DNA of 64,000 nucleotides from Opitutia bacterium. GTDB taxonomy: Bacteria; Verrucomicrobiota; Verrucomicrobiia; Opitutales; UBA953. The stretch spans positions 186,001 through 250,000 of the forward strand of contig BGOM01000019.1 of the NCBI GenBank assembly GCA_003569245.1, in the 5' to 3' direction. This document shows, piece by piece, positions 45,873 through 55,494 of this stretch (its first letter is position 1; every line of letters begins with the position of its first letter). Made by a program: the position numbers and the translations under genes. Under the pieces are notes generated by a model that was not told the DNA's origin, did not search any database, and saw only the letters and a list, made by a program, of their open reading frames with translations.

Positions 45873-48019
45873 GCCTTGGGGAGACTGAGGGTGTGGATGG
45901 TCGCGCAACGGCGGGCCAGCTGCGGGTCGCGGGTGGCGAGCAACAAGGTCCAAGGACGGCCGGGGGCCATGATCAGGTCCGCGAGGTGGGAGGTGTTCTC
46001 AGGATCCATGCCGTCGAGGAACTCGTCGATGATGAGGAGACGGGGTCGATGCAGCAACGCGCGGGCGACGAGCAGGCGGTTGCGCTGCCGGCTGGAGAGG
46101 GGCAACCCGCCGGTCACGAGACCCATCTCCAGGCCGCCCGGCATCGCGAGCAGGTCCGCCAGGAGGCCGACTTCCGCGAGCGCGGCCTGGACCTGGCCGA
46201 TGGTGATGTCCGGCCGGCCGAGCCGGAGGTTCTCGAGCAGGCTCGCGGTGAGGATATCCTGCGAACGCAGGACCATGACCTGACCGCGGTACGCTTCCAG
46301 GTCCCACGAACGCAGGTCGAGTCCGTCCACGAGGATCGCGCCGGCGGTCGGCTCGCGCATGGCGGCGATGAGGTCGATGAGCGTGCTGCAACCGCTGCCC
46401 TGCGCGCCGCCGAGGGCCACGCGGCCACCCGGAGGGACCTCGAAGGTGACCTGCCGGAGGAGTTCGCGCCCGCCGGCGTAGGCGAAGCCGACGCCCCGCA
46501 GGGAGATCGCCGCCCCGCCCGGGGCGCCCGCCGGCACCTCCCCACCCTCGCGGTCGGTCTGCAGGTCGACGAGGTGGCCGAGCTTGTCCACGGCCGCCAG
46601 CGCGTCGTACCAAGCCTCGAACTGCTTGCCGAGCTTGGCCACGGAAGCCACCACGGTGCTGACGATGAGTTCGCTCGCGACGAGCTGACCAAGCGTGAGC
46701 TGCTGGCTGAGCACCAGACCGCCGCCGACGATCAGGAGGGCGGCGGTCGCGAGCACCTCGAGGGTCAGCAGGCCGATGATCTGGCGCATCAGCACCCGGA
46801 AATGCCAGCCGCGGTCGGCGAGGTAGCGGCGGGAGAGCTCATCGGCGCGCGCCGAGGCGAGCGTCAGGCCCGAGGGGCCCTTGAAAAGGCGGGGGTAACG
46901 GGCCACCTCCTCCAACCAGCCCACCGCCGCGTATTTGCTGCGCGACTCGGCCAGGCTGGACGAGATCGCGCCGCGTCCGAGCACGATGACCACCAGCGCC
47001 AGCCCGAGGAGGATGACGAGCATGTAGGCCAGCAGGAACGGATGGTAGAAGCCCAGCACGAGCAGGCCCACCACGGCGCCGACGATGATGTTGATGCCGT
47101 TGAGCAGGAGCATCGCCGAGCTCTTCTGGACGGTGACCACGTCGAGGAAGCGGTTGACCATCTCGGGCGCATGGACGCCGTCAAGGGCCTCGGTCTTCAC
47201 GCGCGGCAGACGCCAGGCCATGTCGGCGGCGAGCCGCACGAAGATGCGGCGCTGGATGTGCTCCGCGACGACGTATTGCAGGCCCCGGATCACGGCCGAA
47301 AGGATGAGACAGCCGCTGAGCGCGATCGTGATGAAGATCAGCGCCTGCTGGAAGGGGGTCGACTGGGTACCGAAGGCGAGGTTGCCGACGACCCCGTTGA
47401 TCGCCAAAGGCAGCGCGAGGTAAAGCAGACCGGTGACCAGGCTGAAGATGAAGATGGTCGCGATGTCGGAGACCTCGGGGCGCATCAGGCCGAACAGGCG
47501 GCTGACAGGCGTCGGGTGATGGCCGTGCGCGTCGTCGTCGCGGCCGGCCAGACCATCGGCCGGGAGCGCGGGGGAGACGAACGCGGCCTCGACCTCGGCC
47601 TGGGCGGAGGCGAGTCCGAGCCGCTGGACCAGCGCGGCGCGGCTGAGGACGTGGGTTTGCTCATCGCCGGCGAAATCTGCCACCCGCTCGCGGAACAACC
47701 CGCCTCCGACGACGACGACCCAGCCGGCGGCGGGCGTGTGGACGATCAAAGGCATCGAGGCCCGGGCCTGCCAGAGCGCCGAAGCCAAGGGTATCCGGCA
47801 CACATCGGCCCGGAGGCCGGCGGCCGGCAAGGTGGCGGCGACGCGTTCCAGCGGCTCCTCGCCTTGGTGCGCCGAAAGCACCCCGGCGATTCGGACGGGA
47901 TCGGCCGTGAGGCCGGCTTGCCGCGCCAGATAACCGATGAGCGAGAGTTCCGTGGCGGATTCGACCGCGGGATCCGGGGACGGCACCGACGGACCAGCCA
48001 CATTCCGAGAGTCAGCCAT
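45869..48019 (-). CDS. HlyB-like ABC exporter with degenerate ATPase
   Basis: The 716-aa fusion has an N-terminal C39-like domain without the catalytic Cys (about 25-150), six membrane helices (about 185-470) and an NBD (about 500-716). The NBD is unusual. Walker A reads GAQGSGCST, with Cys544 (codon TGC, 46388-46390 on the plus strand) in place of the essential Lys. The signature LSGGQ is LSSRQ, and the H-loop His is Thr (LLLATRD). Walker B (LLIIDEFLDGMD) and the Q-loop Gln are kept. Such an NBD would bind or hydrolyse ATP poorly unless it has a different partner. The start at 48019 follows a TTTAAA box by 4 bp. Confidence 0.9.
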   Translation of the reverse strand: MADSRNVAGPSVPSPDPAVESATELSLIGYLARQAGLTADPVRIAGVLSAHQGEEPLERVAATLPAAGLRADVCRIPLASALWQARASMPLIVHTPAAGWVVVVGGGLFRERVADFAGDEQTHVLSRAALVQRLGLASAQAEVEAAFVSPALPADGLAGRDDDAHGHHPTPVSRLFGLMRPEVSDIATIFIFSLVTGLLYLALPLAINGVVGNLAFGTQSTPFQQALIFITIALSGCLILSAVIRGLQYVVAEHIQRRIFVRLAADMAWRLPRVKTEALDGVHAPEMVNRFLDVVTVQKSSAMLLLNGINIIVGAVVGLLVLGFYHPFLLAYMLVILLGLALVVIVLGRGAISSSLAESRSKYAAVGWLEEVARYPRLFKGPSGLTLASARADELSRRYLADRGWHFRVLMRQIIGLLTLEVLATAALLIVGGGLVLSQQLTLGQLVASELIVSTVVASVAKLGKQFEAWYDALAAVDKLGHLVDLQTDREGGEVPAGAPGGAAISLRGVGFAYAGGRELLRQVTFEVPPGGRVALGGAQGSGCSTLIDLIAAMREPTAGAILVDGLDLRSWDLEAYRGQVMVLRSQDILTASLLENLRLGRPDITIGQVQAALAEVGLLADLLAMPGGLEMGLVTGGLPLSSRQRNRLLVARALLHRPRLLIIDEFLDGMDPENTSHLADLIMAPGRPWTLLLATRDPQLARRCATIHTLSLPKA

Positions 48020-48462
48020 AGGCTTTAAATCGAGGTCTCTGTCCCAAGAAGCAAACCAAAGTTCCCGATTTACGGGCACGATATTCCTGACCATTTATCT
48101 ATTCCTATTGTATCCATAGAACAGCCTCCCGGCGGCGCACGAGAAGGCCGAGGTAAATCAGCGTTCACCAGACTCATCCGATGATCGGCTACGGCGGTGA
48201 CGGGCGACGAAGGCCGGGGCGGCGAAGGCAAGCATCGAGCTCAGGCGCACCTTGAGGGTCACCGACTCGGACCGACCTAGGGCCGGCTACCGGCGAACCA
48301 CCGAACCCGGCCTGAAAAACGCACCCACCCCACCCTTACCTCCGCTCGACCCCTCGAATCTGCCTTTGAAATAGTTCCTCCCTTGCCATTATGAGTCCCG
48401 AGCCCCTAAAAAGCCCTCGGTTCGCCGATTTGGCGCCCCGCACCCCCATCCGATTGTTACAA
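48020..48462. promoter_or_regulatory. divergent intergenic region, exporter and porin
   Basis: These 443 bp separate the minus-strand exporter operon from the plus-strand porin. The exporter-proximal part is AT-rich, with TTTAAA at 48024-48029 and a run reading catttatctattcctattg near 48090-48115 that would suit -10 elements. I see no clear terminator, small gene or operator with symmetric half-sites. The porin side has GTTACAAATGTTACGAAT just before the ATG. Confidence 0.45.
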
Positions 48463-49637
48463 ATGTTACGAATTCGCTACACCCTCCCCCTTCTACTGGT
48501 GGCCGCCGCCGGTCAACTCTGCGCCCAGAGCCAGTCCCCGGAGACGACCCCTCCGGTGAAGGAACAGACCCTGAAGGAGCAGTGGGAGAATCTCGGCTTA
48601 GTCTACCGGGATCCTAAGGCCAAAGGTCTCCAGGAACTCTGGCTGCTAGGTCGCTACCACGGGCATTACCACGATACCGGCGGGGCCGGCCGGAGCGACA
48701 GCGGCCTGGAAAGCCGACGCGTCCGCCTGGGCTTCCAGGCGAAGATGATCGACCGTCTCACGATCCATGCGCAGGCGATCAGCGGCAGCGACTTCGAACC
48801 CGTCTACAATGGTTTCACGGAGCTGTGGGTCCGCTGGGAATTCGACCCGGCCTGCGCGCTCACCATCGGCCAGCAGAAGCATCGGTTCACCCATGACCGC
48901 AACGTCTCGAGCCGTTACATGACCTTCATGGAACGGTCGATGTTCACCAACATGATGGGGCTGGACTACACCCCGGCGGTGACGCTCTCGGGCCGCGTCG
49001 GCAAACTCGATTATTACGCCGGAGTCTTCTCCAACACCGCTGGCATCGACATGTGGGAAGCCTTCACGGAATTGCACTCCGGCTGGTCCGGGCTGGCCGC
49101 CCTCACCTATGACCTGGGCAAGCTCGGGGGTGCCGACTCCGCCGCCTTCTACGGGAGCCTGCTGCACAGCGAGGCCCGGACGGGAGCGACCAACCTGACC
49201 CGCTTCGATGACGCGGCCTCGCGGCGCTGATCCTCACCAAAGGTCCGGCCGCGCTCGTCACCGAGGTGACCGCCGGCTTCGGCGGGACCAAGGGCGACGC
49301 CGTCGGCCTCAACCTGCAGCCCAGCCTTTTCCTGACCGACCAGCTGGAGTTGGTCAGCCGCTTCCAGCTGGCCTCCGCCAGCCACGCCGACGGTCTGCGG
49401 AGCCAGCGCCGCTACGAATCCGCGGCCGGCCTGCCCAACGGCGACCATTATCAGGCGACCTACCTGGGACTTAACTACTACCTCGCCGGGCATCGGATGA
49501 AGCTGCTCTCCGGGATCGAGCACGCCCGCATGAACCAACGGGATGTCGTCACCCTCTTCGCCGGCTTCCGCATGTTCTTCGGCCCGCACTCCAACGCGCC
49601 CTTCCCTGGCAACAAGCTCCTCAAGGGAATCTGGTAA
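48463..49637 (+). pseudogene. OprP/OprO-like porin, frameshifted
   Basis: ATG 48463 starts a signal peptide (MLRIRYTLPLLLVAAAG), then a short helical region and beta-barrel strands such as LGRYHGHYHD, SRRVRLGFQAKM and TLSGRVGKLDYYAGVF, as in phosphate-selective porin O/P proteins. Translation stops at 49230, but the barrel continues one frame over: LAALILTKGPAALVTEVTAGF, ending FRMFFGPHSN and KGIW at 49637. The shift lies at about 49206-49225 and fits one lost base. Whether it is a real mutation or an error cannot be told here. Confidence 0.87.
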
Positions 49638-49699
49638 TCGACCGCGGCAGAGCGCCCCCGAGCCCACGGATGCGAACCGGGGCCCGCGGATGGCACCTT

Positions 49700-49794
49700 G
49701 GGAGAATGGGGCGCTTTAGATAGCATTAAGTCTATTTTTATTATTTTTAGAATAGTCTTTAATCAATAACCCATCGCCTTTTAAAGCGCGCGGT
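49700..49794 (+). promoter_or_regulatory. AT-rich promoter region of the SbtA-type gene
   Basis: This stretch is far more AT-rich than its surroundings, with TATTTTTATTATTTTTAG near 49732-49749 and TTTTAAA at 49779-49785, 9 bp before the ATG at 49795. It likely holds the promoter of the transporter. Part of it could also end the porin transcript. Confidence 0.55.
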
Positions 49795-50757
49795 ATGCCC
49801 AAGCTACTTGATCCTACGCTGCTCTTCTTCGCTTTCGGGATGGTCGCCGGTCTGGCGCGCTCCAACCTGGAGATTCCCGCGCAAGCATCGAAGATGCTCG
49901 CCCAGCTGATGCTGATTTCCTTGGGCCTGAAAGGCGGTTTCGCCTTGGCCCACTCGGGCTTCGGCCCTGAGGTGCTGGCCGGCCTCGGTTGCGCGCTCTT
50001 CCTCGCGACGGCCATCCCGGTCCTCGGCTACCTCAGCCTCCGCCGCTTCCTCCCGGTCTTCGACACCATCGGCCTCGCCGCCGGCTTCGGCTCGGTCAGC
50101 GCGGTGGCTTTCATCGCGGCCACGCAGCGGCTGGAAGACGCCGGGCTGGCCTTCGGCGGTCACCTGTCCGCCGCGATGGCGATCATGGAATCTCCGGCCA
50201 TCGTGCTGGCGGTCGTGGCCGCCGGCTTCGCCCGCCGCCGCGGCGGGCAGGACGCGACCAGCGTAGGCCCTGGCAAGATCCTGCATGAGTCCCTCACCGA
50301 TGGCACGCAGATGCTGTTGCTCGGCGCGATGCTCATCGGCTACCTTTCCGGCGACGCCGGCAAGGCCATGCTGCAGCCCGTGTTCCTCGACCTCTTCAAG
50401 TGCATCCTCGCGCTCTTCCTGCTCGACATGGGCCTGCTCGTGGCGCGCAACCTCGGCAAGCTCTCGCTCGACCAGAAACCGGCGCTCGTCTACGCGCTCG
50501 TGGCGCCGCTGGTCCACGCCGCGCTGGCGTTGGCCTGCTGCCGCGCCCTCGGGCTGCGCGCAGGGGACGGCGCCCTGCTCATGACCCTGGCGGCCAGCGC
50601 TTCCTTCATCGCCGTGCCCGCGGTCCTGCGGCACGCGGTGCCGGAGGCCAGCCCCACGCTCTACTTCGGACTGGCCATCGCCGTGAACTTCCCGCTGAAC
50701 CTGCTGTTCGGCATCCCGCTCTGGATCGAACTGGCGCGGCGTTACCTTGCGCCGTGA
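49795..50757 (+). CDS. sbtA: SbtA-family sodium-dependent bicarbonate transporter
   Basis: The 320-aa protein is almost entirely hydrophobic, with about ten membrane helices and two inverted halves. It has the SbtA/DUF897 features (LLFFAFGMVAGLARSNLEIP, LISLGLKGGF, LLDMGLLVARNL). Family members import bicarbonate with Na+ in cyanobacteria and other phyla; in a heterotroph it may supply HCO3- for carboxylases. No SbtB-like PII partner is adjacent. It stands alone after an AT-rich promoter region. Confidence 0.93.
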   Translation: MPKLLDPTLLFFAFGMVAGLARSNLEIPAQASKMLAQLMLISLGLKGGFALAHSGFGPEVLAGLGCALFLATAIPVLGYLSLRRFLPVFDTIGLAAGFGSVSAVAFIAATQRLEDAGLAFGGHLSAAMAIMESPAIVLAVVAAGFARRRGGQDATSVGPGKILHESLTDGTQMLLLGAMLIGYLSGDAGKAMLQPVFLDLFKCILALFLLDMGLLVARNLGKLSLDQKPALVYALVAPLVHAALALACCRALGLRAGDGALLMTLAASASFIAVPAVLRHAVPEASPTLYFGLAIAVNFPLNLLFGIPLWIELARRYLAP

Positions 50758-50782
50758 CCCGGCCGGCCGAAGCCCGCCCTCA

Positions 50783-51892
50783 TCACTTCGCCGGCACGGG
50801 CGGGCGCGGGGCGGCGAGTTCCTTGAGCACCGCGGTGAAAGCGGGCTTGGGCTGGCCCTGACGATCGAAGAGCAAGGGGTGGTTCACGCGCGCCCACGGG
50901 AACTTGTTCAGCCAGCTCTGGCCGTCGTGCAGGTTCCAGAAGGACACGCGTAGGATGACGTCATCATACTGGCGGAACAAGCGGAAGAGCCGACCGTACT
51001 GCTCGGCCTGCCGGGCGAGCACCTCCGGCGGGCAGCCGTCGGCGTAGGGATTGATCTTCGCCATCTCGGCCCGGTGCTTGTTGCCGTCGGCCCACCAACG
51101 GCCGCGGGGGATGACGTCGATGTCGAGTTCGCTGACGACGGCCTTCAGGCCGAGCGCGCGCAGGGCGGCCAAGGTCTTCGCGAGCGCCTCATACGGCACG
51201 CGGTCGATCTCGTAATGCCCCTGCAGGCCGATCGCTTGGACGGGCGCGCCGCCGGCCTTCAGCTTCGCCAGCAGGCGCAGCATCTTCTCGCGCTTCCCAT
51301 CGAGCTCATTGTTGTAATCGTTGTAGATGAGCAGCGCGGCCGGATCGGCGGCGTGGGCGGCCGCGAAGGCCCGCGCGATGAACTCGTCGCCCGCGGCGCG
51401 CGTCCAGCCGGATTCGCGAAGCTCGCCTTGGCCGTCATCCAGCGCCTCGTTGACCACGTCCCACGCGTGAATCCTGCCCTTGTAGCGTCCGACGACCTTG
51501 GCGACGTAGGCCTCCAGGCGGGCCAGCAGGACCTCCTTCGAGGCCGGCGCGGCACCGTCTTGGTAGAACCACGACGGCGTGCGGTCGTCCTTGGCCCAGA
51601 CCAGGCAATGACCGACGACCTTGAGGTCCTTGCTGTTCGCGAAGGCCACGAACTTGTCGGCCAGGTCGAAATTCCAGCGGCCCGCCGAGGGACTGATGGC
51701 GGCGGGCTTCATGCAGTTCTCCGGGGTGACGTGGCCGAACTGGGCCGTCAGCAAAGGCCAGTCTTCGGCACGCTCCGCAATCCGGTCGGAGAGGCCGACG
51801 CCCGACGCCCAGGGCGAGGCCTGCCGCAAGGTCTGGGCGGAACCGACCACGCCGCCGGCGGACAGGAGCAAGCACAGGAGAAGTCGTCTCAT
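50783..51892 (-). CDS. GH10 endo-1,4-beta-xylanase
   Basis: The 369-aa secreted enzyme has a signal peptide and one GH10 TIM barrel. It shows VTPENCMKP, HCLVW, WDVVNEAL (acid/base Glu149) and AVVSELDID (nucleophile Glu255). No CBM is attached. It cuts xylan backbones outside the cytoplasm. The two other carbohydrate-active genes that could cooperate are the secreted esterase at 42308-43174 and the SASA esterase. It ends 25 bp from the convergent transporter gene, and no operon partner is evident. Confidence 0.96.
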   Translation of the reverse strand: MRRLLLCLLLSAGGVVGSAQTLRQASPWASGVGLSDRIAERAEDWPLLTAQFGHVTPENCMKPAAISPSAGRWNFDLADKFVAFANSKDLKVVGHCLVWAKDDRTPSWFYQDGAAPASKEVLLARLEAYVAKVVGRYKGRIHAWDVVNEALDDGQGELRESGWTRAAGDEFIARAFAAAHAADPAALLIYNDYNNELDGKREKMLRLLAKLKAGGAPVQAIGLQGHYEIDRVPYEALAKTLAALRALGLKAVVSELDIDVIPRGRWWADGNKHRAEMAKINPYADGCPPEVLARQAEQYGRLFRLFRQYDDVILRVSFWNLHDGQSWLNKFPWARVNHPLLFDRQGQPKPAFTAVLKELAAPRPPVPAK

Positions 51893-51938
51893 CCCGCCAT
51901 CAAAGCCGGTCGCACGGGCGAGTAAACCTCGGACGTAC

Positions 51939-52909
51939 TCACTCGCCTACCTCGACCTCGGCCAGCACCGCCCGATGATCCGAGATCCAGATCTTCCGCG
52001 GGATCTCCGCGGCGGCACCGGTTTCGCCGACGACCCAGGCGTCGACCGGTCGGCACGGGCCGCCGGTGAAGATGTAGTCGATGCGGACCGCATACTGTTC
52101 CGAATACGGCCGGCGACTGGGAGTGCTCTCCGGATAGGCGGGCGTCCAGGTATCGCCGGGGAACCGGACCTCATCCGGATGCGTCGCGCGGTAGGCGTCG
52201 ACCAGCCCCGCCTGCGCGAGCAGGCGCGTGGCCTTCCAATCGATCGCCGGCGTCGCCCCGCCCTGCCACCGCCGTAGCGAAGTCGCCCGCGCCGTCCAAT
52301 CCAGGTGCGACGGGTGATTAAGATCGCCTGCGACGATCACCGCCGCGCCTTTCCGCAGCCAAGGCTCGACCGCCCGGCGGGTGGCCTCGGCGGCGGCGAG
52401 CGCTGGCGGGCTCGCCGCGAGCTGATCGAGCAACTCCGGCGTCAAGGCGCCCTGCTTCGAGGCCAACCGGGCGCGCTCGATCGGATCGGGCGACGGGCTC
52501 CAATGCGTCCCGAAAACCACCAGCTCGGTCATCGGCCCCGCCTTGAGGATCGCCCCGGACCACCGGTCATATGCTTCGGCGGCCGGGGACCGTCAAGCGG
52601 ACGCGCGCCCAAGGTCTTGCGGACGAATAAGTCGCCGATGGCATCGTAATCCGGCAGCAAGGCGGGCAGGCGCGCGCGGCTGCCGGAGGTGGTCTCACAA
52701 AGGATGACAAGGTCCGCCTTTGTCTCGCGGATGACCTCGGCGATCGCCTCGTGCCGCGGCTTGCCTTGGAACGGGTGCCCCGCCCCCAACTCGGTCCGCG
52801 GATCGCCACCGTAGAGCACGTTGAACTCCAGGACCCGCAGCTTCACCGGCGCGCCCACGAGGGCCGTGGCGCAGGCGAGCATGGCGATCGGCCATCGAGG
52901 CACAGGCAT
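51939..52909 (-). pseudogene. endonuclease/exonuclease/phosphatase-family protein, frameshifted
   Basis: ATG 52909 gives a signal-like start, then LRVLEFNVLYGG (the first catalytic Asn/Asp region) and DLVILCETTSG (the metal-binding Glu). Near 52580-52595 the frame moves, and the rest (YDRWSGAIL, VFGTHWSP, VIVAGDLNHPSHLDW, RIDYIFTGG, ISDHRAVLAEV) carries the AGDLN and SDHR motifs of the EEP superfamily. The gene length is 3n+2, consistent with one missing base. Members hydrolyse phosphoesters in DNA, inositol phosphates or lipids; the substrate here is unknown. Confidence 0.86.
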
Positions 52910-53015
52910 GCGGGCGAATCTGTGCCGCGCCGTGGCCGGGTCGACCCGAATCACGCGAGGACCAGGCGGGGCCGGGTCGGCGGGGATCCGAGCTTCTCCG
53001 CGACCCATCAAAGAA

Positions 53016-55051
53016 CTACTTGCCGGTGGCCGCGGGCGCCGGCGCCGGGATCGGCGGCTTGCTCAGCTCATACTCGCGCACCGCCTCGGCCAGGGCGGGC
53101 TTCCCCGCCTTGCCCAGTTTGCGCAGCGCGCGCAGGCGCAGGGCGTGCACCTCGGCGTAAAGCGGCTCGGCCTGCGGCACACCCTTTTTGTCGGGCAGCC
53201 AACGCGGGCCGGCGGACGCCAGTTCCTTGACGACCCCCGCGGCCCAATCGGAGACGAGCTTGGCATCCGCCTCACCGAGGACGCGCAAACGTTCGACCAC
53301 CCGGTCGACGGCCGCGGCCCGCGGCTTGGCCGGCTTGACGCCGTCGGCCGCGAGCACCGCGTCATGCGCGGCCGCGAGCACCCGGGCGACGCCGTCGACC
53401 TGGAGGTCGTAACGCCCGAGCAGGTTTTCCGCGATGGCGCGTCGTAGGGCACCTTGAGCGCCTCGCGCCGGGCCAGCTCGGCACGCAAGGCGGCCCGCGC
53501 CTCGGCCAAGCCCCGGCCGGAGGCGAGCAGACGCCCGAAGACCTGACCGGCCAGGGCGTCACCGGCGAGTTTCGCCACCGTGGCGCCCCGGTCCGCCTTC
53601 GCATCGCTCTGGCCGCCGCCAAGGCTGGCGAAATCGGTGTCTGCCGAGAGACGCTTGGCGACCTCGAGCGCGGCGTTGGGCGTGAGCAAGGCCTGGTCCA
53701 TCTCCGCGAGCAGGCGCGCGGCGGCGGGGCCGTCGGCGACGCCGTCGCCCAACGCCTTCCACAGCCCGAGCTCATACGGGTTGAGCGCGAGCGCCTGCCG
53801 GAGGTAACGCTCGCGACGGGCGGCGTCCGTCTGGCCGAGCGCGAACCAGCCGAGGATCCGTCCGCGGTGGAAACGCTCGAGGCCGAGATTCATGGCTTGG
53901 ACGAGCGCGACGCAGTTGACGGCGCGGTTCTCGATGAAAGGGTGCAACGCCGGCACGTCGGGCCCGGTCGTGGTCACCTCGAGCCCGGCGATGCTCTGGC
54001 CGACGCCGAAGGTCCAGCGGCCCGTCTTCGGGTCGCGCCCATAGTGGACGAAGGCCCGATGCCCGGGCTGGCCGGTCCCCCGGGCCGGCTGACCGAGCGC
54101 GCGCCGGAAAGTGTCGGCCATGGTGGAGAGCCGGCCGCAGACGCCACCGTCCTCCCAGATACGCGGCAGCGAGCCGGGGTGCCAGGCGCTCGCCTTGTAT
54201 TTCACCTCGGGCACGCGATCGTAATCCCAAGAGTAACGACCATACCCGATGATGCCGGCCGGCTGACCGGGAATCCGCCCCCAGTAGCGCTCCCAGATCC
54301 ACTCGCACTCCCGCTCAGGCACCGAGGCCTTGAACCAGGTGAGGAGCGGCCAGGGCGCCTGCGCGGTCGGGAAGATCGGCCAAGGCTGCTTGGCCTCGGC
54401 GGGCGCGGGCGTCTCCAGCTTCGAGATCATCCACACCAGGAACTGCACGTCCGACGGCGCGAGCCGCGGCGGGTAGGTCCCGGAGGCGTGGGCCACCTGC
54501 CCCCAGAACGCGCGGTCCTTGGTCTCGGCCACGTTGACCCCGGCGGCCTGCAGCGCCGCCGCCTGCCCGGCCATCACCTGCAGGTACGAAGTCCCGCTGG
54601 TCCGCATCCAAGCGGCGACCTTGGCAACCGCGGGCGGATACTCCTGGACCGGCGTCTCGGCGTCGAGACGCAGGGCCCCGTCGCGGATCGCCACGCCGAG
54701 GAGAAGCTGGGCATACTTATCCGCCAAGGCGGGGCTCAGCGCGCGGCGCAACGTGTCAAGATTCTGCGCGCTCTGGGCCGGCATCGGGTGACGGGCGAAC
54801 AACAGCCCCGCGCGGACGTCGGGATGAGCGTCGACCCACGCCCAGAATTCGGGCGTCAACGGGGCCGCCTTGCGCGCCGCCGCGTCCGCCTCGGCCACGA
54901 ACGCCTTGACCGCGGGATCGGCGAAAGCGGGGAACTTGCCCGCGGCGGACGGAGCGACGACCACCGTGGGAGCGGCGGCGAGGCGGGCGGGCTCCGCCGC
55001 TGGCGCGAAACCGGCCAGGCTGGAGATAAGAAACAAGGATGCAAAACGCAT
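53016..55051 (-). pseudogene. exported transglutaminase-like protein, frameshifted
   Basis: ATG 55051 starts a signal peptide (MRFASLFLISSLAGF). The product is mostly helical and contains DGGVCGRLSTMADTFRRALG followed by GHRAFVHYGRD, which has the Cys-then-His look of a transglutaminase-like core. The third catalytic residue is not certain. At about 53436-53441 the frame shifts: IAENLLGRYDLQVDGVARVL continues to the stop at 53016. The length is 3n+2, fitting one lost base. I do not recognise a named family beyond this resemblance. Confidence 0.68.
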
Positions 55052-55319
55052 GGGAACTTCAGGGAAAGGGGCGCGCTTCATTCCGCTCAAGCGGCCCCCG
55101 GACGCAAAAACGAAACCATCCCGCGGCGATGGCCGCTTCTCGACCGCCAAACCATCGTTAAAACTTATTCCGGACTTAATTCGCGGTTAAAGCGACGGAA
55201 AGGATAGGATTGGCTGCTCTCCGCTCCGGGCTTCGCCCGATGCCTGCGGCATCGCCTGTTCGCCTGACGGCTCACCGAACGAGTTCTCATCCCAGCCGGC
55301 ACGCCTTTATGGTCGGACG
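55052..55319. other. intergenic region left of the tRNA-fragment repeat
   Basis: These 268 bp between the transglutaminase-like gene and the tRNA 3'-fragment repeat hold AT-rich boxes upstream of that gene (around 55145-55190) and a GATGCC/GGCATC hairpin near 55240-55255. No open reading frame has coding character. If the repeat is an attachment site, this is the DNA that originally followed the tRNA gene. Confidence 0.45.
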
Positions 55320-55346
55320 AAAGTGGCGGAGAGGATGGGATTCGAA
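55320..55346 (-). repeat. 27-bp direct copy of the tRNA-Ser 3' end (putative att site)
   Basis: The 27 bp here are identical and in the same orientation to those starting at 61497. That is, the last part of tRNA-Ser(GCT): T-loop, 3' T-stem, acceptor strand, discriminator and CCA, plus four bases beyond. The rest of the tRNA is absent here. A duplicated tRNA 3' end facing the intact gene is what a site-specific integration leaves behind. Direct GCGGACA repeats lie nearby, at about 55395-55410. Confidence 0.85.
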
Positions 55347-55457
55347 GGAATGCTTCTCGTCTGTATGTCGTTGTACTTCAACAACCGAGAAACTTTGCGG
55401 ACAGTTTGCGGACAAGTTAACTGCCAACTCTGCTAATTCTGCTAACCGAAGATTAGT

Positions 55458-55487
55458 GTGCAAGCGCGATCTTCACCGCGCTTGCAC
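55458..55487 (-). terminator. hairpin after the efflux operon
   Basis: GTGCAAGCGCG (55458-55468) pairs perfectly with CGCGCTTGCAC (55477-55487) around an 8-nt loop, 8 bp beyond the stop codon of the last efflux-operon gene. The T-run after it on the minus strand is weak (ACTAATC), so it may end transcription with help or protect the mRNA 3' end. Confidence 0.7.
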
Positions 55488-55494
55488 ATCATCA

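Noticed and set aside
55347-55457. Integrase remnant next to the left tRNA fragment
   Set aside because: The short frame reading KLCGQFADKLTANSAN is suggestive of phage-like low-complexity tails, but there is no catalytic R-H-R-Y motif, so I cannot call an integrase.
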